64,000 nt of DNA from Desmonostoc muscorum LEGE 12446 (GTDB taxonomy: Bacteria > Cyanobacteriota > Cyanobacteriia > Cyanobacteriales > Nostocaceae), in assembly GCF_015207005.2 (NCBI RefSeq), contig NZ_JADEXS020000001.1, positions 6,037,001-6,101,000 on the forward strand, written 5' to 3'. Shown here in pieces: positions 1 through 10,034 of the stretch (position 1 is its first letter; each line of letters opens with the position of its first letter). A model generated the notes under the pieces. The model had not been told where the DNA came from. It saw only the letters and a program-made list of their open reading frames with translations, and made no database searches. The translations under genes were made by a program, and so were the position numbers.

Positions 1-1046
1 GAGATGAGGGAGAGGGGGGAGATGAGGGAGATAAGGGAGATAAGGTAGAAAATTTTATCTCATCCCCCTCATCCCCCTCATCTTCTTCACTCGATTGGAT
101 AATTGCCGAAATTAGCAGCTATCAAATAGAATCTTCAACGTCTCTTGCACCTCGCATCGGTGTTTGGACGACTTTCACGCCGGATCATCTGGCGCGGCAT
201 AAAACTTTAGAGAATTATTACAACATCAAAGCTAAGTTATTACGGCAGTCTGAGTTGCAAGTATTTAATGGCGATGATGCTTACTTGAGCAAGTTAGGTT
301 TGAGTGCTTGGCCGAATGCTTATTGGACGAGTGTCAAAGGAAAAGATTTCCTGATTAGCGAAAAAGGCTTTTATATTGAAGATGGCTGGGTTGTGGAAAA
401 GTTAACTGCTACCTCTGCACCAGAACCAATTGTGAAAGTATCAGCTTTGCGGATGGTGGGAGAACATAACCAGCAAAATCTCTTGATGGCGGTAGCAACG
501 GCGCGGTTGGCGGGAATTAATAGCGATGCGATCGCTCGTGCAATTAGTGACTTCCCTGGGGTTGCTCATCGTTTGGAACATATCTGCACTTGGGAAGGTA
601 TTGATTTTATTAACGATAGCAAAGCCACTAACTACGATGCTGCGGAAGTTGGCTTGACATCGGTGAACAGTCCAGCGATTTTAATTGCTGGTGGAGAAGC
701 GAAAGCAGGTGATGATACTGCTTGGCTAGCACAAATTCAAAGCAAAGCTGCTGCTGTGTTATTAATTGGCTCTGCTGCGCCGGCATTTGCCCAACGGCTG
801 CAAGAAGTAGGGTATTCTACTTACGAAATTGTGGAAACTATGGAAAGGGCAATCCCCAGATCGGCCCAATTAGCTAAGCAGTATCAAGCATCTGTAGTGC
901 TGCTATCTCCTGCTTGCGCGAGTTTCGATCAGTACCCAAATTTTGAGGTGCGGGGCGATAATTTCCGTCAGTTGTGTCTTGCTTGGGTGGAAAACTCCAA
1001 GTCCAGTAAAGTAGAACTTGCAGACTTGGAAAATTCTAGTCTATAG
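1..1046 (+). CDS. murD: UDP-N-acetylmuramoyl-L-alanine--D-glutamate ligase, C-terminal part (start outside window)
   Basis: Cytoplasmic peptidoglycan precursor enzyme; it uses ATP to add D-glutamate to UDP-MurNAc-L-alanine. The frame is open from base 3 to the stop at 1044-1046, so the 5' end lies to the left of the window. Mur-ligase landmarks seen in order are [27 protein letters not shown] (substrate/ATP region), GGEAK and [19 protein letters not shown] near the C terminus. A TTG at 255 could be taken for a start, but conserved MurD sequence continues in frame upstream of it. Odd: bases 3-92 translate to an acidic then Ser/Pro-rich low-complexity run directly before [11 protein letters not shown]. 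It is made of GATGAGGGA and CCCCCTCAT repeats and looks like a repeat insert within the gene. Confidence 0.93.
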   Translation, partial: DEGEGGDEGDKGDKVENFISSPSSPSSSSLDWIIAEISSYQIESSTSLAPRIGVWTTFTPDHLARHKTLENYYNIKAKLLRQSELQVFNGDDAYLSKLGLSAWPNAYWTSVKGKDFLISEKGFYIEDGWVVEKLTATSAPEPIVKVSALRMVGEHNQQNLLMAVATARLAGINSDAIARAISDFPGVAHRLEHICTWEGIDFINDSKATNYDAAEVGLTSVNSPAILIAGGEAKAGDDTAWLAQIQSKAAAVLLIGSAAPAFAQRLQEVGYSTYEIVETMERAIPRSAQLAKQYQASVVLLSPACASFDQYPNFEVRGDNFRQLCLAWVENSKSSKVELADLENSSL

Positions 1047-1566
1047 TTCAAAGGCGTTAAGCATTGTTTTTTACAGCTATTTTCAGGTAAATAGACCACA
1101 CGGTAGGGGCACAGCATTGCTGTGCCCTCACGACAGATGTGCTTCAAATACATGAAAACTGCTGTAATACTATTTCACTAAAACCCTGATACATATAGAT
1201 TTCGCGTAGGGGCACGGCAATGCCGTGCCCCTACCAACGTATTTGTATCATAATTAAAGTGAAACGGTATAACTTGTTAGGGCGATAGAGTAGCGATTTG
1301 CCGAGTCTTTACGAGTGCAGGGGTAGCGAAGTCCTCAATAAAGGGCACAGCAGTGCTGTGCCCCTACGAAAGATGTGGTTTTTGAATCATCCATGTTTGC
1401 TATTTCCTGTCAATGCCTAATACCATTTCACTAAAACCTTGATACAGATAGATTTTTCGTAGGGGCACGGCACTGCCGTGCCCTTACTAACTAACTTGTA
1501 TATACACGGTAGCCGAAATGGGGAGAGAAATTGAAGCGGGGTTCTTTGGAATCTCTCGAACTCACG
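1047..1566. repeat. Gene-free spacer filled with palindromic MITE-like elements
   Basis: No gene is seen. Element B occupies about 1071-1167: its ends TTACAGC.ATTTTCAGGTAAA and TTTTCATGTATTTGAA.CAC are imperfect inverted repeats, and a second copy lies at 27099-27195. Element F occupies 1167-1270, with inverted ends starting ATACTATTTCACT and ending AGTGAAACGGTAT. A truncated F copy starts near 1419. Each core carries a palindrome of the form GTAGGGGCACGGC-N-GCCGTGCCCCTAC (about 1103-1130, 1206-1234, 1345-1372, 1459-1487). These could act as transcription ends, but they lack consistent U-tracts. Confidence 0.8.
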
Positions 1567-1986
1567 TTAATTTACTGCTGTCTTCGTAGTTTTGCCATTC
1601 GTCGTTGCCTTCTCTACATTTGGTGCGATCGCGGTTGTAGTCGGTGCAGTAGCCGATGCACGCTTATTACTCTGGCGTCGCTTTCCCCCCGCCTGCACAT
1701 ACTGCAAACTGTTTTTGCCGTAGCGCGTCCCCACACTCATCAACATCCTTTCCGAATAACTGCTCAAATCTTCCTCTAGTAATTCAATCTGCCCCCCTGC
1801 TTCATCCAGGGTAGAAAGCATCTTGTTGTAGCTCGATAGTTTCGTTTGCAAGGTTTGAATTCGCTTCTCATACTCCGCCACACTCAACCCATCACCAAAT
1901 TCCAGCGTTTCACTAATCGATTGCATCCCCGCAATCCGTCGTGTTGCCTTATCCAATACCTGAGAACTGCGTTTTAATCTTGCCAT
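1567..1986 (-). CDS. Conserved hypothetical protein, coiled-coil-like
   Basis: Encodes 139 residues beginning MARLKRSSQ; an in-frame TTG six codons upstream (2004) would give 145. The ATG at 1986 is preceded by GGGAG about 11 bases upstream, so I prefer it. The first 100 residues are helix-forming and charged with heptad-like spacing (EYEKRIQTLQTKL, IELLEEDL), suggesting a coiled coil. The tail is Ala/Thr/Lys-rich and disordered-looking. There are no membrane segments or signal peptide. I do not recognise a characterised family. It lies convergent to murD, separated by repeats. Confidence 0.55.
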   Translation of the reverse strand: MARLKRSSQVLDKATRRIAGMQSISETLEFGDGLSVAEYEKRIQTLQTKLSSYNKMLSTLDEAGGQIELLEEDLSSYSERMLMSVGTRYGKNSLQYVQAGGKRRQSNKRASATAPTTTAIAPNVEKATTNGKTTKTAVN

Positions 1987-2707
1987 ATATGCGTCTGCTC
2001 CCAAAGATTATGTGAAAATTAATACAAACTTGTGTTTCCACTCTAGCCATCTGCCATCTCCATTGCCCTGAGCAAAAACAACGAAAAATACAGTATTGTC
2101 TACTGTCAAATCTAATATTTATTCAATAATTTCACTGAATAATTTTATGTTATAAAGTATAAAATTTTAATATTTTACCAAAATCCTTCTTTGCGTTCCT
2201 TCTCTGCGCCTCTGCGTAAGATAAAAATATATTTATGCAAGAAGTCTATTTCGTTGAAGTACCCAAATATTGTGTTGGAGTACCCAAATACTGTATTGGA
2301 GTACCCAAATACCGTATTGGAGTACCCAAATACTGTGTTGGAGTACCCAAATACTGTGTTGGAGTACCCAAATACTGTGTTGGAGTACCCAAATACTGTG
2401 TTGGAGTACCCAAATACTGTGTTGGAGTACCCAAATACTGTGTTGGAGTACCCAAATACTGTGTTGGAGTACCCAAATACTGTGTTGGAGTACCCAAATA
2501 TTGTGTTGGAGTACCCGAATATTGCGATCGCTAGTAAATTTTGGGCTTTGGCTTATTTTTCACCCTCAAAAAAAGTCGAGTATCTAGCACCTGATTAGGA
2601 TGCGAATATTGACTATCAGGGATTATGAGAATATTTTGAGAAAAATGTTGTTAATTTTACAAATATTTTTAATGGCTACTGTCTATAATATCGTGGGTAG
2701 GCATTGT
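1987..2707. other. Gene-free region holding a 21-bp tandem array
   Basis: No convincing gene. Bases 2185-2252 resemble the ends of the AGACCTCTTGCA repeat family (TGCAAGAAGTCT, with CTTCTTTGCGTT and CTGCGCCTCTGCGT inside). The 21-bp array follows directly and ends at a HIP1 site (GCGATCGC, about 2524). The remainder is AT-rich. Confidence 0.6.
2257..2520 (+). repeat. 21-bp tandem repeat, 13 copies, open in several frames
   Basis: The unit is TACCCAAATACTGTGTTGGAG, repeated 13 times with very few substitutions (TATT for TACT, GTATT for GTGTT, one CCCGAAT at the end). Because 21 is divisible by three and no frame holds a stop, all three forward frames and one reverse frame read as heptapeptide repeats (for example VLEYPNT, CVGVPKY). 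A protein of 135 residues could be read from 2191 to 2598. I treat this as a DNA repeat and not a gene, because every frame is equally good. Confidence 0.93.
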
Positions 2708-3151
2708 TCAAGATGCTAAAACTTCACTGAGGATAACAACAGGTAAACCAGGAACATTACGAAAGCCTTTATCGTTGGTAATAAATTGGTTACAACTAAC
2801 AGATAAAGCTGTTGCAGCATGAATAGCATCGGGTGTTTTGAGGTTACTTGTAGCCCGAAGATTAGCAGATTGTCGCAGTATTGATTGACTAATAGGAATT
2901 AATTTCACTTGAGATGATAATAATAGTTCTTCATAGTCTGCTACTAAAGAATTATTACCATTACGCAATGGAACAACTAAAACCTCCATTAATATTAGTT
3001 CGCTGCTAATGATTTGAATTTTTCCTGCGTAAAACTTAGACCATAATGGTTGCAGCAAAGAATAATAGTCTGGAATACCTTCAATAGTATAAATAACCAC
3101 CGAAGTATCTATATAAATAGAGCCATTTGTTGGAAGTATTAGCTTTCCCAT
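2708..3151 (-). CDS. PIN-domain toxin of a type II toxin-antitoxin pair (VapC-like)
   Basis: A 147-residue PIN-domain protein, the usual VapC size, predicted to be a Mg-dependent ribonuclease. The four acidic positions expected of the fold are visible: IDTSVVIY near residue 15, the LMEVLV glutamate near 55, TPDAIHAA near 108 and ITNDKGF near 126. The ATG at 3151 overlaps the end of the upstream antitoxin gene by 13 bases, so the two are probably translationally coupled. Known for the family: toxin inhibited by a co-expressed antitoxin. Inferred: the RNA target is unknown here. Confidence 0.82.
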   Translation of the reverse strand: MGKLILPTNGSIYIDTSVVIYTIEGIPDYYSLLQPLWSKFYAGKIQIISSELILMEVLVVPLRNGNNSLVADYEELLLSSQVKLIPISQSILRQSANLRATSNLKTPDAIHAATALSVSCNQFITNDKGFRNVPGLPVVILSEVLAS

Positions 3152-3378
3152 GATAAGCGTTCATCTTGTAGTTGTCTGTCTATATCCTCAGCAGTTCGAG
3201 AAGGGTGTCTCCTACGGCTTTCTTCTATAATATCGAGTACAGAACGACCTTTTGGTTCAGCTTTTTCTGGTAAAATCACAAAGACATCAACGCTATCGCC
3301 AATTTCAGCTTCTGGAATTTCAATTTCTATTTTGTTTCCTGGTAAAACTTTGGTTGTGATACGTAAAGCTGATTGCAT
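3139..3378 (-). CDS. Antitoxin of the PIN toxin pair
   Basis: A small protein of 79 residues (MQSALRITTKVLPGNKIEIEIPE...) directly upstream of and overlapping the PIN toxin. The start at 3378 is chosen because GAGG lies eight bases before it. An upstream ATG at 3432 would add 18 residues but has no comparable ribosome site. The N-terminal half is beta-rich with DSVDVFVILPEK, and the C-terminal half is charged and helical (DIIEESRRRHPSRTAEDIDR), as expected of a toxin-binding tail. The family is known to me only as a cyanobacterial partner of PIN toxins. Function is assigned from context. Confidence 0.68.
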   Translation of the reverse strand: MQSALRITTKVLPGNKIEIEIPEAEIGDSVDVFVILPEKAEPKGRSVLDIIEESRRRHPSRTAEDIDRQLQDERLSWES

Positions 3379-3801
3379 GGCTTTTTCCTCAACATTTTTT
3401 AATACTCTAGGCGAGATTATTCTTTTTTCCATTGTCCTACATTACCGTTTTTGATTTTGTCGTTACCTTTGGTATTTTGGGTTCAAAATAGGCAGGTGTT
3501 CTTAACCAATTCCAATGGAGGCATCAGTAATAATAGCGTGTTTTTAGTCAAAATTTTTACTCGTAATTTTGAGGATAATACCAATTGGAAAAAAGAATGC
3601 GATAAATACCCTGGGTAGGGGCGCACAGCTGTGCGCCCCTACAATCGATGTGTTGCAAAGATTGTTTGAATCGATCAGGATAACCTTGAAAGGGTTAGTC
3701 CTCAAACAGATAATTGGTGGTGGAAAACGCGATCAATCGCGTCTCTACATGAGGGTTTTTGGCTAATCTGAACTGTATTGTTTTTGATGTTACTTTTGTC
3801 C
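3379..3801. repeat. Spacer with MITE-like element C
   Basis: No gene seen. An element begins at ATACCAATT (3578) and runs to about 3672, with the central palindrome GTAGGGGCGCACAGCTGTGCGCCCCTAC at about 3615-3642. Relatives with the same ends occur at 29746-29841 and about 44575-44672. Another palindromic repeat, GCGATCAATCGC followed by GTCTCTACATGAGG, lies at about 3729-3752 and recurs at 41177 and, in variant form, at 27491. Confidence 0.7.
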
Positions 3802-4227
3802 CTATTGTTGAGAATTTTCCAGCTTGTTTGGATTTACCCAACGATTCACAAATTCGTTTTTATTTTTGTGTACCTTGATTTGCACTTCCTTGGAACCTAA
3901 TTTGACTACTTCTGCGGGAATTCTCTGGATATCAGTAGAATCACCACGAGCCTTGTAAAGCCAAATGACTTTTTGACCTACTTCAAAGTAGTCAGGAGAT
4001 GGTGCTGTTTTTGCCCAAGTGGGAGAAGCAACTGCTAACTCGATCAAAAGTACTAATAATACTACAGTAGTTTGGAAAAATTTGATGCCCATTGCAGTTA
4101 GGAAGTTTCTAGACAAAGCTGGAGTGCTAATTTCTATATCGCTTTGAGACAGCTTGATTGTTTTCTGACTCAAAGCTTGTTTGGAAATTGCATCTAGTTC
4201 ATAGATCTTATTTGGAGAATTTCGCAT
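3802..4227 (-). CDS. Hypothetical protein with a hydrophobic segment
   Basis: Encodes 141 residues. The ATG at 4227 follows AAGGA by about ten bases. Residues about 46-72 form a hydrophobic stretch (FFQTTVVLLVLLIELAVA) followed by SPTWAKT, which resembles a signal peptide or single anchor with an unusually long hydrophilic N-terminal extension. An alternative start at the internal Met 46 would give a normal signal peptide. The remaining 70 residues (YFEVGQKVIWLYKARG..., VVKLGSKEVQIKVHKN...) are beta-rich, like a small SH3/KOW-type barrel. The family is not recognised. Confidence 0.5.
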   Translation of the reverse strand: MRNSPNKIYELDAISKQALSQKTIKLSQSDIEISTPALSRNFLTAMGIKFFQTTVVLLVLLIELAVASPTWAKTAPSPDYFEVGQKVIWLYKARGDSTDIQRIPAEVVKLGSKEVQIKVHKNKNEFVNRWVNPNKLENSQQ

Positions 4228-4705
4228 TAGTTTTTTATCCTTGCTAAAAGGGGTTTAAAACCCCATACCCTATGGGTTGCTTGTTTTGTGTTGGGGTCTA
4301 AATCCCCATCACAAAACCATACTTCCGACTTCCGACTTCCGACTTCCGACTTATTTAAGGAAATGATGACTGAATCTTGGGTTAAATTTTATTGGTAACA
4401 GTCGTTGTTAATTTGGAATAATCTGTTGTTTTTGGGTATCAAATAAATTTTGTCATTGAAAATTTTTCGTAATTTGATAATAAACAAGTTTTGAAATATA
4501 ATCAAATGCTCTTGGTTGTTAAAACCATAAATTAAATTAATGGTAAATTATAGGAATCCGATTTGATTTCTGAATCACTCGTAGAGGTAAGGGACTGGGG
4601 ATTGGGGACTGGGGACTGGGAAGAAGGAATAAAAGTGTACTGAGTTTTGTTCAAAAATCAAATATGAGTCCTATATCTGTCTGAATAAATCGCTAAATTC
4701 AGGTA
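4228..4705. repeat. Spacer with a 7-bp microsatellite and MITE-like element A
   Basis: A (CTTCCGA) heptamer tract occupies 4321-4352. A GGGGTCTAAATCCCC palindrome lies near 4291-4306 and recurs at about 19998 and 27380. Element A occupies about 4549-4676: its ends (TATAGGAATCCGATTTGATT and the complement of ATCAAATATGAGTCCTATAT) form an imperfect inverted repeat around a (GGGGACT) core. A near-identical copy lies in reverse orientation at 12584-12719. Confidence 0.8.
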
Positions 4706-4870
4706 ATGATTGACAAAAAAATTCAGCAAAGTCAAGTAGATAAACTAAATTTCCAAGTTAGAAATAAAGCTTGTTTTGCTGCCAAATTTGGCTCTATTTG
4801 GCTGTTGATGAGTTTTGGCATAGAATTTTGGGTAGCGATCGCACTATATCGGCTCGTCTATCCTAATTAA
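4706..4870 (+). CDS. Possible small single-pass membrane protein
   Basis: An ATG-started frame of 54 codons ending TAA at 4868. It has a polar N terminus (MIDKKIQQSQVDK) and a hydrophobic segment (SIWLLMSFGIEFWVAIALY) followed by a positively charged tail. No clear ribosome site: GGTA directly precedes the ATG. The frame is too short for statistical support and no homologue is known to me. It lies between element A and the XRE regulator. Confidence 0.28.
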   Translation: MIDKKIQQSQVDKLNFQVRNKACFAAKFGSIWLLMSFGIEFWVAIALYRLVYPN

Positions 4871-4977
4871 TTAAAAAAACTCCTGAAATCACAATCTCTA
4901 TCTGAAGAATAATTGACGGCAAATAAGACTCTATCGTAAAACATTAAATATCTAGAGCTTTATGAAGTTTAATTTAT

Positions 4978-5235
4978 ATGCCTCACAGTAGAAGCCTACT
5001 TGTGGCAAAACAACCCAATATTGGCAAACTAATTCGTGCCCTGCGGCAAGAATTAAATCTGTCTCAAGAAAAATTTGCTGCCGAGTTTGGTGTCACTTTC
5101 CCGACAATCAACCGTTGGGAAAATGGACGCGCCACACCTTCTCCTTTGGCAATGCAGCGTATTAGTATCCTACTCAATGAGTTGGGCGATCGGGGTAAAA
5201 TTCTTCAAGCAACATACTTTCAAGAAAAAGAGTAG
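4978..5235 (+). CDS. XRE-type helix-turn-helix regulator
   Basis: An 85-residue protein consisting essentially of one Cro/C1-type DNA-binding domain. Residues about 16-70 contain IRALRQELNLSQEKFAAEFGVTFPTINRWENGRATPSPLA, with the classic L-S-Q-E-x-F-A and W-E-N-G-R signatures. No partner toxin is adjacent. The large kinase gene starts 115 bases downstream on the same strand, so the regulator may accompany it, but the gap argues against a tight operon. Confidence 0.78.
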   Translation: MPHSRSLLVAKQPNIGKLIRALRQELNLSQEKFAAEFGVTFPTINRWENGRATPSPLAMQRISILLNELGDRGKILQATYFQEKE

Positions 5236-5350
5236 GCTTGTTTTACGCTGCTGAGTTCCCAGTCAAAACCCCCACTCAATAATGTTTTGGCTCAACTAAA
5301 AAAGGATTTTGACCAGCAGATGTCCACAACTGTAGTTTTGTACCCGACCC

Positions 5351-8300
5351 ATGACTAACCCTGAGAAACCAATGAAAAACGAGTCAACGTCAGCAAGCAA
5401 CGCCGACGGTAATTTTCTTCTCGGTGGCGATGAAATGGGTGCGCGGATGCGAGAACTGGACTGGTCGAAAAACCCTCTTGGCCCAACAGAACGTTGGCCG
5501 CAAAGTTTGAAAACTGCGGTGCGGATTATGCTGACTTCTCGCCAACCGATGTTTGTTTGGTGGGGCGACGAACTCATTAACCTTTACAACGATCCTTACA
5601 AAGCTATTATTGGCGGCAAACACCCAGAAGCACTCGGCCAGCCAGCTTCCCATGTGTGGCGGGAGATTTGGGATCAGATTGCGCCGAGAGCAGAATCAGC
5701 GATGCTCAAAAACGAGGGCACTTACGACGAAGCGCTACTGCTAATTATGGAGCGTAACGGCTACCCAGAGGAAACCTATTATACTTTTTCCTATAGCCCG
5801 GTTCCCAATGATGAGGGTGACACAGGTGGGATCATCTGCGCCAACACAGACGACACACAACGCATCATTGGTGAGCGTCAGTTAAAATTGTTACGGGAGT
5901 TAGCAACTAGAACAGCAGATGCACGGACATTTGATGAAGCCTGTACGCTGAGTGCGAGTTGTTTGGAAACCAACCCTTACGACTTACCCTTTGCCATGAT
6001 TTATTTGGTCGATCCAGATCAACAGCAAGTTTTTCTGGCTGGAACATGCGGCATTGAGCCAAACCATATAGCAGTTCCCCAAACAGTTGCTTTTGATTCT
6101 GATACAGTTTGGCCTTTTGCGGAGGCGATCGCCACCCATCAAACAAAGTTGATTAAAATTTTAGAAGGAGATTTTGGCAACTTGCCTTGTGGTGTATGGG
6201 AGCGAACGCCACATCAAGCAGTGGCTGTACCCATCTCACCATCCGGTCAAACAGGCAAAGCTGGCATCTTAATTGCTGGCTTAAACCCCTTCAGGCTGTT
6301 TGACGACAACTATAAAGGATTCATGGAACTAGTTGCAGCTCAAATCGCAGCTAGCATTGCCAACGCCCAAGCTTACGAACAAGAACGCAAACGCGCCGAA
6401 GCTTTAGCAGAAATAGATCGCGCCAAAACTGTCTTCTTCAGCAACGTCAGCCACGAGTTCCGTACCCCATTAACTCTAATGTTGGGGCCACTAGAAGAAA
6501 CCTTAGCTAATTGTGCCAACCTGCTACCACCCAAGGAACAAGAGCAGTTAAAAATGGTGCAACGTAATGGACTACGCTTATTAAAACTAGTTAACAGCCT
6601 GCTAGACTTCTCGCGCATTGAAGCTGGACGGGTTCAAGCTTCATACGAACCCACCGATCTTGCCATTTTCACCGCCGAACTAGCTAGTGTATTTCGTTCA
6701 GCGATCGAACGAGCAGGAATGCAATTATCAGTTAATTGTCCTCCCCTGCCAGCACCAGTGTATGTAGATCGCCAAATGTGGGAAAAAATTGTTTTTAACC
6801 TACTGTCTAACGCATTCAAATTCACCTTGGCAGGAAAAATTGCAGTAAGTTTGCAGTGGGTAGAGAAAGAGGACGCTCTGACGCGGGGACGCTCTGACGC
6901 GGGGAAAGAGGACGCTCTGACATGGGGGCATGGAGATGCAGGGAATTATTTATCACAAACACTCTCCGCGTCCTCTTCTCCCCCCTCTGCATTCGTCGAA
7001 TTGTCAGTGCGAGACACCGGAATCGGTATCCCAGCAGGAGAAATCCCCCACCTGTTTGAACGATTTCACCGCGTCAAAGGAGCGCAAGGACGAACTTTTG
7101 AAGGGTCGGGAATTGGATTGTCCCTTGTGCAAGAATTGGTGAAAATGCATGGTGGAACAGTCGAAGTAACCAGTGTTTTAGGGGCAGGCAGTTGTTTTAC
7201 TGTGTTAATTCCTACAGGATATGCTCATTTGCCTCCAGACCGCATTAGTGCCACTCGAACCTTAACTTCAACCGCCTTAGGTGCAGCACCTTATTTAGAA
7301 GAAGCTCTGCGTTGGTTACCGGAAGAGGCAGGGGAGCAGGGGAGCAGGGGAGCAGGGGAGCAGGAGAGCCTAATTTCCCCTCTGCCCCTCTGCCCCTCTG
7401 CCCCTCTGCCCAGAACTGCCCGCATTCTCCTAGCTGATGACAACGCTGATATGCGCGATTATGTCAAGCGATTGTTAAGTCAGCACTATGAGGTGGAAGC
7501 AGTGCCGGATGGTTTAGCTGCTTTGGATTCTGCTCGGGAGCGTCTGCCAGACTTGGTTCTGACGGATGTGATGATGCCTGCTTTAGATGGTTTTGGATTG
7601 CTGCAAGCATTACGAGCCGATCCGCAGACAAGAAAAGTTCCCATTATTTTGCTGTCGGCACGGGCAGGAGAAGAGGCACGGGTGGAAGGTTTAGAAGCGG
7701 GAGCTGATGATTACCTGATTAAACCGTTCTCTGCCCGGGAATTGCTGGTGCGCGTAGAAGCAGCCTTAAAAATGGCTGGTCTGAGACAGGAGGCAATGCA
7801 ACGCGAACAAGAGCTACGGATTGAGGCTGAAGTCGCAAAAGCACACCTAGAGACAGTTTTAGCTGGTATTCAAGACCAGTTCTTTGTGTTGGATTGCCAG
7901 TGGCGTTATAGCTTTGTCAATGAGCAAGTAGCAGAAGTTGTGGGCTTTTCCCAGGAAGAGTTGCTAGGTAGGAGCATTTGGGAAGTGTTTCCAGATCTGG
8001 TGGAAAGTGAGTTTTATACCCAAGTTCATCAAGCGATCGCCGAACAGACCGTGGTTCGCTTTGAATACTTCTATCCTAGATGGAATCGCTGGTTTGAGAA
8101 TCGGATCTATCCTTTTGCTGAGGGCGTATCAATTTTTGTTACAGACATTAGTGATGTCTACGAAGAACTGCGCCTACGCAAACAAGCCCAAGAAGCACTT
8201 AGAGAGAGTGAGCAACGCTTTCGGCTAATGGCAGATTCAGCACCGACGTTGATTTGGATGTCTGGTATTGATAAATTATGTAATTATTTTAACAAAACTT

Positions 8301-9766
8301 GGCTGGACTTCACCGGGCGAACCATCGAGCAAGAGATGGGCAATGGTTGGACTCAAGGGGTGCATCCCGACGATTTCCAATATTGCTCAGATACTTACTC
8401 GAATGCCTTTGATGCCTGTCAAGGGTTTGAAATAGAATATCGACTCAGGCGCTTTGATGGCAAATATCGCTGGATTTTTGATGTAGGCGTACCCAGGTTT
8501 ACACCCGAAGGAGACTTCCTGGGCTACATCGGTTCGTGTATTGATATTACCGAACGCAAGGCAGCAGAGTCAGAACGCACGAGCCTGCTACAACTTGAGC
8601 AAGCTGCTAGAACCGAAGCCGAAAGAGCCAACCGCATCAAAGATGAGTTTCTAGCGGTGCTTTCCCATGAATTGCGATCGCCCCTGAATCCGATTCTCGG
8701 TTGGGCGAATTTGTTACAAACCCGTGAATTTGATCAAGCCGCAATGAAAAAAGCGATCGCCACCATTGAACGTAATGCTAAATTACAAGCTCAACTCATT
8801 GAAGATTTGCTCGATGTCTCGCGGATCTTACAAGGCAAGCTCAGCCTCAACATGTTTCCCGTCAACCTAGTACTTGTGATTGATGGGGCATTGGAAACAG
8901 TGCGTTTGGCAGCAGAAGCTAAAAATATTCAAATTCATAAAACCCTCGATACTTCTGTGGAGCAAGTTTTGGGTGATTCCGGTCGTTTACAACAAGTAAT
9001 CTGGAATTTGTTATCGAATGCTGTAAAATTCACTCCCCAAGGAGGAAAAATTGAGATTCAACTCCAGCGTGTTGACACTCAAGCTGAGATTACTGTCAGC
9101 GACACAGGTAAGGGGATCAGCGGCGACTTCCTCCCTTATGTGTTTGAATATTTTCGTCAAGCTGACAGCACCACAACCCGAAAATTTGGTGGCTTGGGGT
9201 TAGGATTAGCAATTGTTCGTCATCTGATAGAACTACATGGAGGAACAATTTGGGCAGAAAGTTTAGGTGAAGGGGAAGGAGCTAGTTTTACAGTCAGGCT
9301 ACCGCTAATCAAAAAAGATTTAACCCCAAAACAAGATAACAACATTACAGGCTCCCATGCTTCTTCTGCGACAGAAATTCTTACAGGTATCCAAATCTTA
9401 GTTGTAGACGATGACGTAGATACCCGTGAATTCCACACATTCGTGCTAGAACAGGCTGGAGCAAAAGTAACTGCTGCGGCATCCGCTTTGGAAGCACTAC
9501 AAGTCTTGGCACAGTCAAAACCAGATGTTCTGGTGAGTGATATCGGAATGCCAGAAACAGACGGCTATATGCTGATGCGCCAAGTTAAAGCATTGCAGAC
9601 AGACGAAGGTAAAAAGATTTTGGCGATCGCCTTAACTGCTTATGCAGGAGAAATCAACCACCAACAAGCACTCGAATCAGGGTTTCAAAATCATGTATCC
9701 AAACCCGTCGAGCCAGAAAAATTGGTCAAAGCAATTGCTACTTTGATTGGTAGGAGTGGGGAGTAG
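5351..9766 (+). CDS. Double hybrid sensor histidine kinase (PAS-like/GAF/HK/REC/PAS/PAS/HK/REC)
   Basis: A 1471-residue cytoplasmic two-component kinase without transmembrane segments. Domains in order, approximate residues: PAS-like N terminus 30-165; GAF 175-340; HisKA with SHEFRTPL (His about 368); HATPase with [10 protein letters not shown] and DTGIGIP, about 480-640; REC1 688-805 (LVLTDVMMP aspartate); PAS 836-945; PAS 956-1075; second HisKA with SHELRSPL (His about 1106); HATPase to about 1316; REC2 1347-1465 (LVSDIGMP aspartate). All phospho-acceptor residues are present, so both kinase cores look competent. Odd: residues about 505-548, inside the first ATPase domain, and 658-687, before REC1, are low-complexity repeat-derived inserts. 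The stop codon itself lies at the edge of a GGGGAGT repeat. The signal is unknown. Confidence 0.93.
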   Translation: MTNPEKPMKNESTSASNADGNFLLGGDEMGARMRELDWSKNPLGPTERWPQSLKTAVRIMLTSRQPMFVWWGDELINLYNDPYKAIIGGKHPEALGQPASHVWREIWDQIAPRAESAMLKNEGTYDEALLLIMERNGYPEETYYTFSYSPVPNDEGDTGGIICANTDDTQRIIGERQLKLLRELATRTADARTFDEACTLSASCLETNPYDLPFAMIYLVDPDQQQVFLAGTCGIEPNHIAVPQTVAFDSDTVWPFAEAIATHQTKLIKILEGDFGNLPCGVWERTPHQAVAVPISPSGQTGKAGILIAGLNPFRLFDDNYKGFMELVAAQIAASIANAQAYEQERKRAEALAEIDRAKTVFFSNVSHEFRTPLTLMLGPLEETLANCANLLPPKEQEQLKMVQRNGLRLLKLVNSLLDFSRIEAGRVQASYEPTDLAIFTAELASVFRSAIERAGMQLSVNCPPLPAPVYVDRQMWEKIVFNLLSNAFKFTLAGKIAVSLQWVEKEDALTRGRSDAGKEDALTWGHGDAGNYLSQTLSASSSPPSAFVELSVRDTGIGIPAGEIPHLFERFHRVKGAQGRTFEGSGIGLSLVQELVKMHGGTVEVTSVLGAGSCFTVLIPTGYAHLPPDRISATRTLTSTALGAAPYLEEALRWLPEEAGEQGSRGAGEQESLISPLPLCPSAPLPRTARILLADDNADMRDYVKRLLSQHYEVEAVPDGLAALDSARERLPDLVLTDVMMPALDGFGLLQALRADPQTRKVPIILLSARAGEEARVEGLEAGADDYLIKPFSARELLVRVEAALKMAGLRQEAMQREQELRIEAEVAKAHLETVLAGIQDQFFVLDCQWRYSFVNEQVAEVVGFSQEELLGRSIWEVFPDLVESEFYTQVHQAIAEQTVVRFEYFYPRWNRWFENRIYPFAEGVSIFVTDISDVYEELRLRKQAQEALRESEQRFRLMADSAPTLIWMSGIDKLCNYFNKTWLDFTGRTIEQEMGNGWTQGVHPDDFQYCSDTYSNAFDACQGFEIEYRLRRFDGKYRWIFDVGVPRFTPEGDFLGYIGSCIDITERKAAESERTSLLQLEQAARTEAERANRIKDEFLAVLSHELRSPLNPILGWANLLQTREFDQAAMKKAIATIERNAKLQAQLIEDLLDVSRILQGKLSLNMFPVNLVLVIDGALETVRLAAEAKNIQIHKTLDTSVEQVLGDSGRLQQVIWNLLSNAVKFTPQGGKIEIQLQRVDTQAEITVSDTGKGISGDFLPYVFEYFRQADSTTTRKFGGLGLGLAIVRHLIELHGGTIWAESLGEGEGASFTVRLPLIKKDLTPKQDNNITGSHASSATEILTGIQILVVDDDVDTREFHTFVLEQAGAKVTAAASALEALQVLAQSKPDVLVSDIGMPETDGYMLMRQVKALQTDEGKKILAIALTAYAGEINHQQALESGFQNHVSKPVEPEKLVKAIATLIGRSGE

Positions 9767-10034
9767 GGAGTGGGGAGTGGGGAGTGTGGGGAGATGGGGG
9801 AGCAGGGGGAGCAGGGGGAGCAGGGGGAGCAGGGGGAGCAGGGGGAGCAGGGGGAGCAGGGGGAGTAAAGAGACAAATAAGCATATTTTTTACGAGCGTT
9901 ACAGATTGCTTATACATTTATTTGTTTCTCTTCCCCTGCCTCCCCTGCCTCCCCTGCCTCCCCTGCTTACCCATCTCACAAAATCACATTGCTCCCAGAA
10001 AATATTTCTTTGTCTCCCTCCTCCCACACCTCCC
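9767..10034. repeat. 9-bp tandem repeat and complementary C-rich tract
   Basis: Directly after the kinase stop come GGGGAGT heptamers, then about seven copies of GGGGGAGCA (about 9797-9865). Some 70 bases later a CCCCTGCCT tract (about 9933-9968) could pair with the first. The purine-rich and pyrimidine-rich arms make a large potential hairpin between kinase and the convergent small gene, which could end transcription from both sides. Reading frames through it are artefacts. Confidence 0.85.

Noticed and set aside
2246..2497. Heptapeptide-repeat proteins in three forward frames and one reverse frame of the 21-bp array
   Set aside because: All frames are open simply because the unit length is a multiple of three and lacks stops; no frame is favoured.
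2257..2520. CRISPR array
   Set aside because: Units are directly abutting without unique spacers, and no cas genes are nearby.
3569..3766. 65-codon ORF
   Set aside because: It runs through a palindromic repeat element and has no ribosome site or protein-like composition.
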